In this document: positions 17,468-29,159 of the stretch, piece after piece
Numbering within the stretch: position 1 is the first letter of the stretch
Layout of the letters: each line of letters opens with the position of its first letter
Assembly (NCBI GenBank): GCA_030041045.1
Contig: JASHOQ010000114.1
Span: 124,001 to 188,000, forward strand
Source: Acidobacteriaceae bacterium
Lineage (GTDB): Bacteria; Acidobacteriota; Terriglobia; Terriglobales; Acidobacteriaceae
Direction: 5' to 3'
DNA length: 64,000 nt
Translations under genes and position numbers: made by a program
Notes under the pieces: generated by a model
Told to the model about the DNA's origin: nothing
What the model saw: the letters and a program-made list of their open reading frames with translations, nothing else
The model's database searches: none

Positions 17468-18475
17468 ATGGCTCAAATTCAAGGTCTTGCAGCACATGCA
17501 GCAGGAGCAGAACTTCTCCCCTTTCATTACGACCCGGGCAAACTGGGCGCGCACGAGGTTGAGATTGCCATCACCCACTGCGGCATCTGCCACAGCGATC
17601 TTCACCTGATCGCCAACGACTGGGGCATCAGCCAGTATCCCTTCATTCCCGGTCACGAGATCATTGGCACGGTTGCGGCCCTGGGCGACGAGGTGCGCCA
17701 GCTCGCGCCGGGCGAGCGCGTGGGCCTGGGCTGGCAATCGAACTCCTGCGGCGTGTGCGAGTGGTGCACGCAGGGGATGGAAAATCTCTGCGAGCAATCG
17801 GAAGGCACGTGCGTGCATCGCAACGGAGGCTATGCCGAACGGGTTCGCGCCAACGCGCGCTTCGTGGTTGCCATCCCCGACGCGCTGAAGAGTGAACAGG
17901 CCGCGCCGCTGCTCTGCGCCGGCATCACCGTCTACAATCCGCTGCGCACGCACAGCGTCAATCCCTCTTCGCGCGTGGGGGTAATCGGCATCGGCGGGCT
18001 CGGCCACATCGCCATACAGTTCGCGCGCGCCTTTGGCGCAGAGGTCACGGCTTTTTCCTCTTCCGCGGACAAGGAAGAGGAGGCGCGCGCGCTGGGCGCG
18101 CATCGTTTTGTGAACACCCGGGAGACCAAGGCGATGAAGGAAGTGGCCGGCAGGCTGGATTTCCTCCTCACCACGGTGAATGCCGACCAGGACTGGAGCA
18201 CGTATCTGCAGGCGCTGCGGCCCACGGGAAACCTGTGCTTCGTCGGCGTTCCGCCCTCGCCGGTCACGGTGCCCGCATTTCCGCTGATCTCCGGCGCGCG
18301 CTTGATCAGCGGCAGCCCCATCGGCAGCCCGCATCGCCTGCGCGAGATGCTCGACGTGGCCGCGCGCCACGGCGTCAAGGCCACCACGGAGCTCTTTCCC
18401 ATGGCCAAGGCCAATGAGGCCATTGAAAAAGTGAAGAAGAGCAAAGTGCGCTACCGCGCGGTGCTGGCGAACTGA
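17468..18475 (+). CDS. Zinc-dependent alcohol/aldehyde dehydrogenase (MDR, cinnamyl-alcohol type)
   Basis: This 335-residue NAD(P)-dependent oxidoreductase has all zinc ligands: catalytic C38, H63-E64 and C150, and structural C94, C97, C100, C108. The nucleotide-binding motif GIGGLG lies at 174-179. The early THCGICHSD and the GHEIIG block match the YahK/AdhC/cinnamyl-alcohol branch, whose members reduce aldehydes with NADPH. The true substrate is unknown. The gene stands alone between the S55 peptidase gene and a convergent membrane-protein gene. The ATG at 17468 sits after GGAAC. Confidence 0.93.
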   Translation: MAQIQGLAAHAAGAELLPFHYDPGKLGAHEVEIAITHCGICHSDLHLIANDWGISQYPFIPGHEIIGTVAALGDEVRQLAPGERVGLGWQSNSCGVCEWCTQGMENLCEQSEGTCVHRNGGYAERVRANARFVVAIPDALKSEQAAPLLCAGITVYNPLRTHSVNPSSRVGVIGIGGLGHIAIQFARAFGAEVTAFSSSADKEEEARALGAHRFVNTRETKAMKEVAGRLDFLLTTVNADQDWSTYLQALRPTGNLCFVGVPPSPVTVPAFPLISGARLISGSPIGSPHRLREMLDVAARHGVKATTELFPMAKANEAIEKVKKSKVRYRAVLAN

Positions 18476-18544
18476 AACCGATTCCCCACGCCGCCTGCAG
18501 TCCCGGGGCCGACGAGCCGGGCAACGGAAGATCGCGCACCGCGT

Positions 18545-19258
18545 TCAGTTCTTTCTGAAATGTTTGGTGAGAGTCTCGAAGATCTCGGCCGCGGCCTGGG
18601 ATCGCGGAAACAGATTGACGCCGAGAATGACGATGAGAGCCGGCAAGACGAGGAGGGCGGCACAAAGTTCCAGCTTGTGCGGCCGTGTCCAGGCCAGGTC
18701 CGTGCCCACGTTCCAGCCAAGAACTGCGGGAAAGAGCAGCCCTGCCAGGCCGATCAGGATATAAAGGACCGGAATCACGAAGTTGCTGGGCCGGTAGGTC
18801 TTCAAGAATAAACTGATCCGAAACAGCGATGGATAGAGGAGATACCAAAGGCTAACCGGCGCGGTGTCTCCCAGTTTGCTCAGTTCGCCATAGCGAACCA
18901 GGAGAAGCCCCTCCAGCCGCCATCGCAGGATTTCTTCGTAAATCCCGGCGAGGACCAGGCTGGAGAAAGCGCAGGTGGCAAGAAACTCGATCAGAATCGC
19001 AGCATAGCGCCGGTCGAGAGACAGCTCGAGAAAGGGCACCTTGAACTCTTCGGTGCCTGTGAAGGCCGCGTGGCCGTATGCCAGGATGGCCGCCAGGGAC
19101 AGCAGAGCCAGGAAGCTGATGAAGAGCTTCTCGAACTTTTTCCCTGCGTCGTACAGCGCGTCATGGGTCTTCTCAATGGTGAAATCGAGCCACGCGTAAT
19201 CGTCTTCTGAGATGTCGAGCCAGTCTGAATTCTTGAGGAAATTCGGGTCGGGCGGCAT
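18545..19258 (-). CDS. Hypothetical multi-pass membrane protein
   Basis: A 237-residue protein with an acidic N-terminus (about 1-40) and roughly four hydrophobic segments: LFISFLALLSLAAILAYG, LIEFLATCAFSSLVLAGIY, FVIPVLYILIGLAGLLFPAV and LCAALLVLPALIVILGVNLF. The start is the ATG at 19258 because AGGAGAGGA lies 4 bases upstream; the open frame extends to 19714 only inside the katG gene. It is downstream of katG on the same strand but behind a terminator, so it is probably transcribed separately. I do not recognise the family. Confidence 0.78.
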   Translation of the reverse strand: MPPDPNFLKNSDWLDISEDDYAWLDFTIEKTHDALYDAGKKFEKLFISFLALLSLAAILAYGHAAFTGTEEFKVPFLELSLDRRYAAILIEFLATCAFSSLVLAGIYEEILRWRLEGLLLVRYGELSKLGDTAPVSLWYLLYPSLFRISLFLKTYRPSNFVIPVLYILIGLAGLLFPAVLGWNVGTDLAWTRPHKLELCAALLVLPALIVILGVNLFPRSQAAAEIFETLTKHFRKN

Positions 19259-19386
19259 AGTTCCTCTCCTTTCTCCGCGAGAACTCCAAGATAGAGCAAC
19301 TCGCGGAAAGTGCAATAGGCGACCGCTCTCCCTTTTTCCCCTCGAACACACTCCCCTCCAAACTGAGACACGAAGCGAAAAAGCAC

Positions 19387-19417
19387 AAAGGGCGCCCGCA
19401 GTGCGAACGCCCTTTTT
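19387..19417 (-). terminator. Rho-independent terminator after katG
   Basis: AAAGGGCG (19387-19394) pairs with CGCCCTTT (19408-19415). On the minus strand the stem is followed by a T-rich tail, placing it 35 bases past the katG stop. The plus strand also has a T-run, so it may act in both directions. Confidence 0.65.
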
Positions 19418-19449
19418 CAGTTCCGGGGGAGGACTCCTGGAATTCGAAA

Positions 19450-21825
<2,376 letters not shown>

Positions 21826-21981
21826 TTAATTGCCCGCGTTATTTGCCCGGCGTCGATTTGCGGCGAGACCTTACGCTTTTCTGCCGCCGAAGCAAAGCAC
21901 GCGCCTGCGTGCACCTCGCAAGTTCCAGCATATGCCTCGCGGAGCAATAAGAAAAATCAATTGTTTCTACCATAACGATTG

Positions 21982-21994
21982 TCATAGACTATGA
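21982..21994. promoter_or_regulatory. Candidate OxyR operator in the katG-oxyR intergenic region
   Basis: A perfect inverted repeat TCATAG-A-CTATGA lies in an AT-rich pocket (about 21950-22000) of the 313-base divergent region, 40 bases before the oxyR start. The ATAG/CTAT half-sites resemble OxyR-type operators, but the spacing differs from the E. coli consensus, which has 7 bases between half-sites. The rest of the region (21721-21950) shows nothing I can name. Confidence 0.45.
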
Positions 21995-22033
21995 TAAAAA
22001 CGAGCCGGCTTTTCCGCCCGCACGAGCTTCGCC

Positions 22034-23020
22034 GTGAATCTTCAGGACCTTCGCTATTTCGTTGCCGTGGCCGAGCACCGGCACTTCGGGCGCGCAGCCG
22101 AAGCCTCCAACGTAAGCCAGCCCACGCTGAGCAGCCAGATCAGGAAGCTCGAAAGCGAGCTCGGCGTCACCTTGCTTGAGCGCACCAACAAGCGCGTGGA
22201 CTTGACGCCCATCGGCAGCCAGGTCTTGAGTCACGCGCGCCGGGCGCTGGCCGAAGCGGGTCAGATGGAGACCGTGGCCCATGCGGCGCGCGATCCGCTC
22301 GTGGGCGCGCTCAAACTGGGCATCATTCCCACGCTGGCGCCGTACCTGATGCCGCTGATCCTCAAGCCGCTCAAGCAGGCGTGTCCGCAGATGCCGCTGG
22401 AGCTATGGGAAGACCAGACGCGCTCGCTCATCGACGGGCTGCGCAATCACCGCCTCGACGCCGCGCTGCTGGCCACGCCGCCCGACGCGCCCGAGATCAC
22501 TGAGCTCGCACTTTTTGACGAGCCGCTGCTGGCGGCGCTGCCCCTCCATCACCGGCTCGCCGCATCGGGCAAGATCCATGAGAACTCCCTCGCCGGCGAA
22601 TTGCTGGTGCTGGCCGACGGCCATTGCCTGGCCAACCAGGCGAGGGCTGCATGCGGGTCGCGCCGCGGCTCCCAGCGCGCTTCCGCGGCCGGGACAAAAA
22701 CGACCGCCGTCTCCGGCTCCATGCAGGCCTCTACGCTTGAGACCCTGGTGAACCTGGTGGCCGCAGGCTACGGTTCCACTTTGTTGCCGGCTCTGGCCGC
22801 GGATTCCTTTGCGAGCCGTGAGATCGTCCTGCGGCCGCTCGCAGGCCACTCGTCGCGCACCATTCGCCTGGTAAGCCGGCCCGGGTTTCCCCGGCCGCAG
22901 GCGTTGCGGGCGCTCGAACGCGTGATTCTGAAGGCTGTGAGTTTTTTGTGGAAATCTGGTGCAAATCTCCAGAAACCCCGAAAAGTTGAGCATCAGTTCC
23001 GACAAATCCCGAAATCGTGA
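22034..23020 (+). CDS. oxyR: LysR-type peroxide-sensing regulator (OxyR-like)
   Basis: A 328-residue LysR-family activator. The N-terminal winged helix (1-60) reads YFVAVAEHRHFGRAAEA followed by SQPTLSSQIRKLE. The C-terminal sensor domain holds the two redox cysteines, C198 and C207, in GHCLANQARAAC, with the same 9-residue spacing as the E. coli pair C199/C208. This makes a disulfide-switched peroxide sensor likely. It is divergent from katG, its expected target. Translation starts at a GTG (22034) without a strong ribosome site. The tail after residue 300 (KSGANLQKPRKVEHQF) is longer than in E. coli OxyR. Confidence 0.93.
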   Translation: MNLQDLRYFVAVAEHRHFGRAAEASNVSQPTLSSQIRKLESELGVTLLERTNKRVDLTPIGSQVLSHARRALAEAGQMETVAHAARDPLVGALKLGIIPTLAPYLMPLILKPLKQACPQMPLELWEDQTRSLIDGLRNHRLDAALLATPPDAPEITELALFDEPLLAALPLHHRLAASGKIHENSLAGELLVLADGHCLANQARAACGSRRGSQRASAAGTKTTAVSGSMQASTLETLVNLVAAGYGSTLLPALAADSFASREIVLRPLAGHSSRTIRLVSRPGFPRPQALRALERVILKAVSFLWKSGANLQKPRKVEHQFRQIPKS

Positions 23021-23190
23021 AATCGGGACCCCCTTATCCACATAAACACCCCTTCATGCCGTTGACCCTGTTCACGGCGCTCCGTAGAGTCTCTAATCAA
23101 AGAGAGCATCCGATCGCTGCGCGCATTTGGAGCGGAAACATGCCAGGGCGTACGCGCAGCCGCGGCAGATGGACGTAATCGGGAGTAAAG

Positions 23191-26100
23191 ATGCTGAAAT
23201 TAAAAAAGATCCACATCCTCGGCTTCAAAAGTTTCTGTGACCGCACGGAGATTTCGGTTCCGGGCACAGGGATTGCCGCCGTGGTGGGGCCGAACGGCTG
23301 CGGCAAGTCGAACATTTTGGACGCGATGAGCTGGGTGCTGGGCGAGCAGAGCGCCAAGAGCCTGCGCGGCGCGCACATGCAGGATGTGATATTCGCCGGC
23401 ACGCGCGAACGCAAGCCCCTGGGCATGGCCGAAGTCACGCTCACGCTGGTCGATCCTGAAGCCTATGAAGGTCCCATCCCTGTCGAGCCGGAACTGGAGT
23501 TCGATCCCGAGGGCGCCGCGGACTGGGACGAAGAAGAGATGCGCAGGCAGAGGGCAGTTGAGGCCGAGGAGATTATCGCCGCCGAGCAGCCGCATGGCGC
23601 GGGCGAACAGGACGCCGCAGAGGAGACCGGGCCGGCCGCGCGGGAAGACAGCGCGACGGCGGAGGGTCCGCAGCCTCCAATGCAGCCGGTCGTCCTGAAG
23701 ATTCGCCGGCGCAGATTCCATAGCGTCCCGAAAAAGGGCGAAATTGCCGTCACGCGGCGGCTGTTCCGCACCGGCGAAAGTGAATACCTGCTCAACGGAA
23801 AGCTCTGCCGCCTGCGCGACATTCAGGACATCTTCATGGGCACGGGACTCGGCGCCGACAGCTACGCCATCATCGGGCAGGAGCAGGTGGGCCAGTTGCT
23901 CAGCTCCAAGCCGCATGAGCGGCGCGCCATCATCGAGGAGGCCGCGGGCATCACGCGCTTCAAGACCAAGAAGCGGCTGGCCGAGCTGCGCCTGGAAAGC
24001 GCGAAACAGAATCTTGCGCGCGTAGACGACATTTTTGAAGAAGTCACGCGGCAGATGAACAGCCTCAAGCGGCAGGCGGCCAAGGCGGAGCGGTTTGTGG
24101 CCGTGCGCGACGAGCTGCGCGGGCGCATGCGCGTGGTGCTGGCCAGCCGCATGGCCACCATGGATGGCGAGCGGGCCGCACTGGAGCAGGAGATCGCCGC
24201 GCTGACCGAGCGCGTGCTTGCCTCTGCCGCGGAGATCGAAGGCCTGGAGACGAGCCAGCACGAGCACACCGAGCGCGGCTACGCGCTCGAAGGCGAGGGC
24301 CAGGCCGCGCAGGCGCGCGCCAACGACTCGGCCGTGGAGCTGGAACGCGCCGCGGCGCGGGAGCGCAGCAACACGGAGCGCATCGGCGAACTCGAAGGGC
24401 GCATCGAGGCGCTGGGCGCGGAGCTCGAGCAGACGCGCGCGCAGTTGAGCACCCTTGCCGAGGAGCGGGCGCAGCATCGGGGCTTTCTCGAGACCGCGGC
24501 GGGCGAGTCGCGCGCCTTCCGCGAAAAGGTGGAGGCGCGCCAGCAGGAGGCGCGAGCCGCGGCGGAGGATGTATTCACGGCGGAGCGCGAGCTTGAGAGC
24601 GCACGCCGCCACGCCATGCATCTGCTCACGCTGGCCGGCAATGCGCGCAACCAGGCAGCGCAGAGCGAGGAGAGCCTGGCGGCGCTGGAGCGCGAGGCCG
24701 AGCGGCTGGCCGCGGAGATGGGCCGCGCCCGCGGCGAGCGGGAACACCTGGGCGCGGAGAGCGGGCAGGCGCGGCTGAATTTCGAGTCGGCTGCCGAGGC
24801 GCTCAAGCGGATGGAAGAGGAAATGGGCGGGTTGCGCGAGACGCTGCAGGCGCGCCGAGCGGACGAAGCTGCACAGCGCGCCCGCGCCAATCAACTGCGC
24901 GGCGAGCAGGCCGCGGCTGCCGGGCGGCGCGACTCGCTGCAGGCGCTGATCCGCAACCACGGCTACTCCACCGACAGCGTGCGCAAGCTGCTCAAGCCGG
25001 GTGTGCTGGGCGCGGGGATGGCGCCCGTGGGCACGCTGGCCGACTTCCTGGAGGTACGCGGCGAGCACGAAGGCGTGGTGGACGAGTTCCTGCGCGAAGA
25101 GCTGAATTACGTGGTGGTGGAAAGCTGGGGCGCGGCCGAGGAAGGCGTGCGCGTGCTCAAAACCGGCGACGGGCGCGCCACGTTTCTGATTCACGGCGAC
25201 GAACAGGGCAAGCTCTTTGATTCGGATTCCGGCGCCGTTCATGAGCACGGGCTGACGCCATTGCGCGAAGCGGTACGCGTGCTCAACGGCTTTGGGCGCT
25301 CGCTCGAGGGGATTCTGCCCAAGCTGGGCCACGGCTACATTGTTGAGGATTCGAGCCGGGCCTTGCAGCTTGCGGCTCGATATCCGCATGCGTTTTTCCT
25401 TACCCTGGAGGGCGAGTGCTTTCATAACTCGACGGTGACCGGCGGCAAGCCGGCCAGCGAGGGGCCGCTGGCGCTGAAGCGCGACCTGCGCGAAACCGAA
25501 GCGCGCCTCGCCGGCCTCGACTCCGAGCTGACGCAGGCGGAGATGGAAGCGGCCGCGCTGACACACGAGATGGAAGGACTCGCGGCGCGGGTGGAGACGC
25601 TGGGCGAAGAGCGGCGCCGGGCCGAGAGCGAAAGCGCGAACCTGGGCGCGGCCCTCAAGCAGATGGAAGCCGAGGTGCAGCGGATCGAGCGGCGCCTGGA
25701 GGACTGGACGCTGCAGGCGGCGCGCAACAAGGATGCCTGCGAGGCCAAGCGGCAAGTGATCGGCGACAAGCGCGACGAGACGGCCCGGCTCGAAGCCGAA
25801 CGCGCACAGGCCGAAGCCGGACTCGAAAGCATGGCTGCGCAGCTCGATGGGTTGCGGCAGAAGCGCGAGACGCTGCAGCAGGAGGCCGCGCAGATGACCG
25901 CCGAGCTGGCCGGGCTGGAGGAGCGGCGGCGCGGGGCGGAAGCGGCCTTCCAGCGCATCGACCGTCAGCATGCGGATCTGGAAAGGCGGGTGCAGGCGGT
26001 CGAGCAGCAGAAGACCGCGGCCGCCCAGGAGCGGGAGCAGCGCGCGAGCGAAAGCGCGGCGCTTGCCGACAGGCAGAAGGAGCTGGCGGAGGCGCGCGCG

Positions 26101-27030
26101 GAGGCGCAGGCGCTCACGCAAGCCCTGGCCGGCGAGGCGCAGGCGCTGCGCCAGCAACTGGCCGGAATCGAAGCGCGGCTGAAGAGCGGACGCGCGGCGC
26201 TCGACCAGTTGCGCGACGACCGCGCAGCCAAATCGAGCGAGCTGGCCAAGCTGCAATCCGATCTCGAGTACCTGGAAGCAAGCTGCCTGGCGGAGGTGAA
26301 CGTGGCCGCACAGGTGCTGCGCGAGGTTGCGGAGTTTGCGCGGCTGGCCGGAGACGAGCTGAGCCAAGAAGAAGAGACCTGCCGCGGCCTGCGCCAGCGC
26401 ATGGAGCAGATGGGCCCGGTGAACATGATGGCGCTCGACGAGTACAAGGAGACGGCGGAGCGGCATTCTTTCCTCGAGACCCAGCGCAACGACCTGATCG
26501 AGTCAATCGAGAACACGCAGGAGACGATCAAGGAGATCGACCAGATTTCGCGCACCCGGTTCGAAGAAGCATTTGCACGCATCAACGAGAACTTCGGCCA
26601 GGTGTTTACGCAACTGTTTCATGGCGGCAATGCTTTTCTGCGCATCACGGACACGGAGAATCAGGACGAGAGCGGGCTCGACATCGTGGCTTCGCCGCCG
26701 GGCAAGAAACTGCAGAATGTCCTGCTGCTTTCGGGCGGCGAAAAGGCGCTGACGGCGCTGGCGCTGCTGGTGGGCATTTTCCAGTTCCGGCCCAGCCCCT
26801 TCTGCGTGCTCGACGAGGTGGACGCTCCCCTGGACGAAACCAACGTGGGACGCTTCGCCGAACTCATGCACACGCTCAGCCGCGAGACGCAGTTCCTGGT
26901 GGTGACGCACTCCAAGCGCATGATGCACACAGCCGACATGATCTACGGGGTGACCATGCAGGAGCCGGGCGTCTCCAAGATCGTGAGCGTGCGCCTCGGC
27001 CATCACGAGCAGCAGAGAGCGGCGAGTTAG
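23191..27030 (+). CDS. smc: Chromosome segregation ATPase SMC with acidic head insertion
   Basis: This 1279-residue condensin subunit has Walker A GPNGCGKS (33-40), two long coiled-coil arms, a hinge at about 610-730 (GTLADFLEVRGEHEG to LALKRDL), the ABC signature LSGGEKALTALALL at about 1180 and Walker B VLDEVDAPLDE. Between VTLTLVDPEAYEG and KGEIAVTRRLFRTGES (about 93-181) lies an insertion of roughly 85 residues, rich in Glu, Ala and Pro, which bacterial SMCs such as B. subtilis lack. SMC compacts and segregates DNA with ScpA/ScpB, which are not in this window. Start: ATG at 23191 after GGGAG. Confidence 0.97.
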   Translation: MLKLKKIHILGFKSFCDRTEISVPGTGIAAVVGPNGCGKSNILDAMSWVLGEQSAKSLRGAHMQDVIFAGTRERKPLGMAEVTLTLVDPEAYEGPIPVEPELEFDPEGAADWDEEEMRRQRAVEAEEIIAAEQPHGAGEQDAAEETGPAAREDSATAEGPQPPMQPVVLKIRRRRFHSVPKKGEIAVTRRLFRTGESEYLLNGKLCRLRDIQDIFMGTGLGADSYAIIGQEQVGQLLSSKPHERRAIIEEAAGITRFKTKKRLAELRLESAKQNLARVDDIFEEVTRQMNSLKRQAAKAERFVAVRDELRGRMRVVLASRMATMDGERAALEQEIAALTERVLASAAEIEGLETSQHEHTERGYALEGEGQAAQARANDSAVELERAAARERSNTERIGELEGRIEALGAELEQTRAQLSTLAEERAQHRGFLETAAGESRAFREKVEARQQEARAAAEDVFTAERELESARRHAMHLLTLAGNARNQAAQSEESLAALEREAERLAAEMGRARGEREHLGAESGQARLNFESAAEALKRMEEEMGGLRETLQARRADEAAQRARANQLRGEQAAAAGRRDSLQALIRNHGYSTDSVRKLLKPGVLGAGMAPVGTLADFLEVRGEHEGVVDEFLREELNYVVVESWGAAEEGVRVLKTGDGRATFLIHGDEQGKLFDSDSGAVHEHGLTPLREAVRVLNGFGRSLEGILPKLGHGYIVEDSSRALQLAARYPHAFFLTLEGECFHNSTVTGGKPASEGPLALKRDLRETEARLAGLDSELTQAEMEAAALTHEMEGLAARVETLGEERRRAESESANLGAALKQMEAEVQRIERRLEDWTLQAARNKDACEAKRQVIGDKRDETARLEAERAQAEAGLESMAAQLDGLRQKRETLQQEAAQMTAELAGLEERRRGAEAAFQRIDRQHADLERRVQAVEQQKTAAAQEREQRASESAALADRQKELAEARAEAQALTQALAGEAQALRQQLAGIEARLKSGRAALDQLRDDRAAKSSELAKLQSDLEYLEASCLAEVNVAAQVLREVAEFARLAGDELSQEEETCRGLRQRMEQMGPVNMMALDEYKETAERHSFLETQRNDLIESIENTQETIKEIDQISRTRFEEAFARINENFGQVFTQLFHGGNAFLRITDTENQDESGLDIVASPPGKKLQNVLLLSGGEKALTALALLVGIFQFRPSPFCVLDEVDAPLDETNVGRFAELMHTLSRETQFLVVTHSKRMMHTADMIYGVTMQEPGVSKIVSVRLGHHEQQRAAS

Positions 27031-27410
27031 CGAGTCCGGGCATCGCCGCACCGGAGGCGCAGCGGAAACCGGAGTCCCGTCGGGACAGCGCGCCGGAAGC
27101 CTTCGCCGATTGCAGAGAATAGTCATCTGCTCGTGCACAATGGCCTTGCGGAAGGGCCGCGCGGAGCGTGCCGGAGATGCTTCCGGATTGTTTTCGAGGA
27201 GGTCTGCCCGGTCCAGACCGCCGCCCCCCTCCCCCAACCTCCGCAAAACCCCAAATTTTCGATCTAAGCGCTTGCTCATCAACTATTTAGCAGAAATGCC
27301 ACCCTGCAGACCTCGTTAAATCTCTGCACAAAGGGGGCAAAACCCGAAGATTTTCGCGCCGCGCCACGCCAACCTTCCACGCGCAGAGCCGCCGGCTATT
27401 CGGCTGCGCG
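27031..27410. other. Intergenic region after smc, no gene seen
   Basis: The 450-base gap between smc and the convergent TonB-like gene holds a short palindrome GTCCCG-T-CGGGAC near 27077 and the terminator described separately. A 69-codon open frame at 27110-27319 has poor composition and no ribosome site, so I do not call it. Confidence 0.5.
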
Positions 27411-27452
27411 CAAAAAAAAAATCGCCTCCGAAAAATGCTTCCTGCCGGAGGC
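27411..27452 (-). terminator. Rho-independent terminator after the TonB-like gene
   Basis: GCCTCCG (27424-27430) pairs with CGGAGGC (27446-27452). On the minus strand the stem is followed by a run of about ten T (27412-27421 as A on the plus strand). It lies 28 bases past the stop of the gene at 27481. Confidence 0.8.
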
Positions 27453-27480
27453 ATTTGCAGCAAAACGAAGGCGTTGATTT

Positions 27481-28734
27481 CTAGTAGGCGAACACCACGT
27501 TGATGCTGGTTTGCATCTCGATAGGCTGGTTGTCGAGCAGGTAAGGCCGATAGCGCCAGGTGCGGACAGCGTCGAGCGCGGCCTGCCGCAGCATGGGCGG
27601 TCCGCTGAGCACGCGCAGGTTGGCAACGGTTCCGGTGTTGGAGATGGTTGCCTGCAACACCACGGTTCCAGAAACGTGCGCACTTTTGGCGATGGCGGGA
27701 TAAGCGGGAGGCGTGCTCCGGAGCAGCAGCCCGGCGGCCACGCCGGCGGAGACATTGACGATTTTAGGCGGCGCGGCCTGAACCCTGGGCGCGGCCTGGC
27801 CGCTGGAAACAACGCTGGGGGAAGCGGAGCCGCCGAGGCCGGATGCGTCGAGCGTAGCCGGCGGCGCCTCGTCGGCGGGCTTCGCTTTCATCTCCGCGGA
27901 GATGCGTGCGGGCGCGCTCAACTGATCGTTCATCATCTGCGAGGCGACGGGAGGCGGCGTTGCGGCTTGGGGATCGGGTGCGGGTTGCGACGCCTCCGGC
28001 TGCGCTGGATCGGCGGCGGGAGCGGGGCCGCTTGAAACCGAAGGCGAAGGCTTGAGCAGATCGGACTGCGGCTGAGCAGCGACGGGGGGCGTGGGCGGCG
28101 CCGGGAGCGTGAGGGTTGCGTGCCGGCCGTAGCGCAGCAGGGCGAAGGCGAGAAGCGCGAGCAGGAGAAGAAGAGACGCGGCGGCGAGAGCGAGGATCGG
28201 CTTTTTGCCTTTCCTTTGTGCGGCCATGAGGAAGGCGCGCGCAGCAGGTCTCTGCCCGGCGAGAACGGCCGCTCCGGGAAAGAAGGCCTGAGCCGCCGAC
28301 TCCTGCGCCCATGGATCGGCTGCCTTGGCCTCGGCGCTTGCCGGTCTTTTTGGAGCGGGCTTCTCCCGCAGCTCTTCGGCGCGCGCGGGTTTGGAACGCG
28401 CCGGTGCGGGCACCACCTCATAAATGGCGCCGGCGGAGATTTGCGCCGTCGCCGCGCCGCGATCGGGTGCGCCTGGTTCGGGGCGCATGGCGATGAGCTG
28501 ATCGAGGAAGGTTTTCTCGTTAAAGTGGACATTCTGCGGCGCAGCTGCGTACCGGCCGCGCCAGACCTCTGCCTGGGGCGCAGGGACTGGCCGCGCCGCG
28601 GAGGTCGATCGGATATCGGCCGCGGGCGCGCAAGGCTCGGCCGGCTCGGCCGAGACAGCGCTTTCATCCCACTCGCCAAAATCGGCGGGCAGCGTGGACG
28701 GCAGCGCCGGCGCTACTCGTGCAGGAGATGCCAT
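27481..28734 (-). CDS. TonB-family energy-transducer-like protein
   Basis: A 417-residue protein with a cytoplasmic N-terminal half of about 185 residues, one transmembrane helix near 187-207 (LALAAASLLLLLALLAFALL), a long Pro/Ala-rich periplasmic linker and a TonB C-terminal domain (about 325-417: STPPAYPAIAKSAHVSGTVV, then LDAVRTWRYRPYLLDNQPIE). TonB proteins use the proton gradient through ExbBD to drive outer-membrane transporters. The large cytoplasmic part is unusual; acidobacterial versions often fuse sensory or unknown N-terminal domains. I chose ATG 28734, with AGGAG 10 bases upstream; TTG at 28740 is possible. Its start overlaps the small gene at 28713-28946 by 22 bases. Confidence 0.85.
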   Translation of the reverse strand: MASPARVAPALPSTLPADFGEWDESAVSAEPAEPCAPAADIRSTSAARPVPAPQAEVWRGRYAAAPQNVHFNEKTFLDQLIAMRPEPGAPDRGAATAQISAGAIYEVVPAPARSKPARAEELREKPAPKRPASAEAKAADPWAQESAAQAFFPGAAVLAGQRPAARAFLMAAQRKGKKPILALAAASLLLLLALLAFALLRYGRHATLTLPAPPTPPVAAQPQSDLLKPSPSVSSGPAPAADPAQPEASQPAPDPQAATPPPVASQMMNDQLSAPARISAEMKAKPADEAPPATLDASGLGGSASPSVVSSGQAAPRVQAAPPKIVNVSAGVAAGLLLRSTPPAYPAIAKSAHVSGTVVLQATISNTGTVANLRVLSGPPMLRQAALDAVRTWRYRPYLLDNQPIEMQTSINVVFAY

Positions 28735-28946
28735 TGGCAATCGTCTCCTTTCTCATAAACAGCGCCCCGGTAGATGCGCCGTTCGCGTTGGATGGGTTGG
28801 GCGGAGGCGCCGGGTTTTTGCCGCGGCGCGGAGGCTTCGCCTTCGCGGGTTGCGGCGGATGGCGGGCCGGCCGGATGCAGCGGCACGCAAGGAGTAACGA
28901 TGAACAGCAAGGGCACATCTTCAAATTCGTCAGCCGGTCGCGACAT
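28713..28946 (-). CDS. Small hypothetical protein coupled to the TonB-like gene
   Basis: This 77-residue frame starts MSRPADEFEDVPLLFIVTP and ends RRIYRGAVYEKGDDCQWHLL plus two residues. A near-perfect AGGAGG stands 3 bases before the ATG at 28946, stronger than most ribosome sites here. The stop lies inside the TonB-like gene, 22 bases past its ATG, which implies translational coupling. The middle is Pro/Ala/Arg-rich and likely disordered; the C-terminal RRIYRGAVYEKG block looks structured. No family recognised. The frame competes with other open frames here, so the evidence is the ribosome site plus the overlap. Confidence 0.6.
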   Translation of the reverse strand: MSRPADEFEDVPLLFIVTPCVPLHPAGPPSAATREGEASAPRQKPGASAQPIQRERRIYRGAVYEKGDDCQWHLLHE

Positions 28947-29159
28947 CGTCCTCCTGAGCCTCCGTGCAAACGCGGCGCAGCAGCCGCTTAAAAGACTTAT
29001 CGGCAGCCAAGGCTTGAAGCGCAGCAGATTTTTTCAAAGAATCGCGGGCGGAAATTGAATGTAAGTCTTGTATGGTTGCCGTTTCTGCGTCTCTTGTGGA
29101 CAGTTGAAACTAAAGTTTCTCCCCCTTCGGCTCTTGCGACGTGAAGCTTACGAGCAGAT

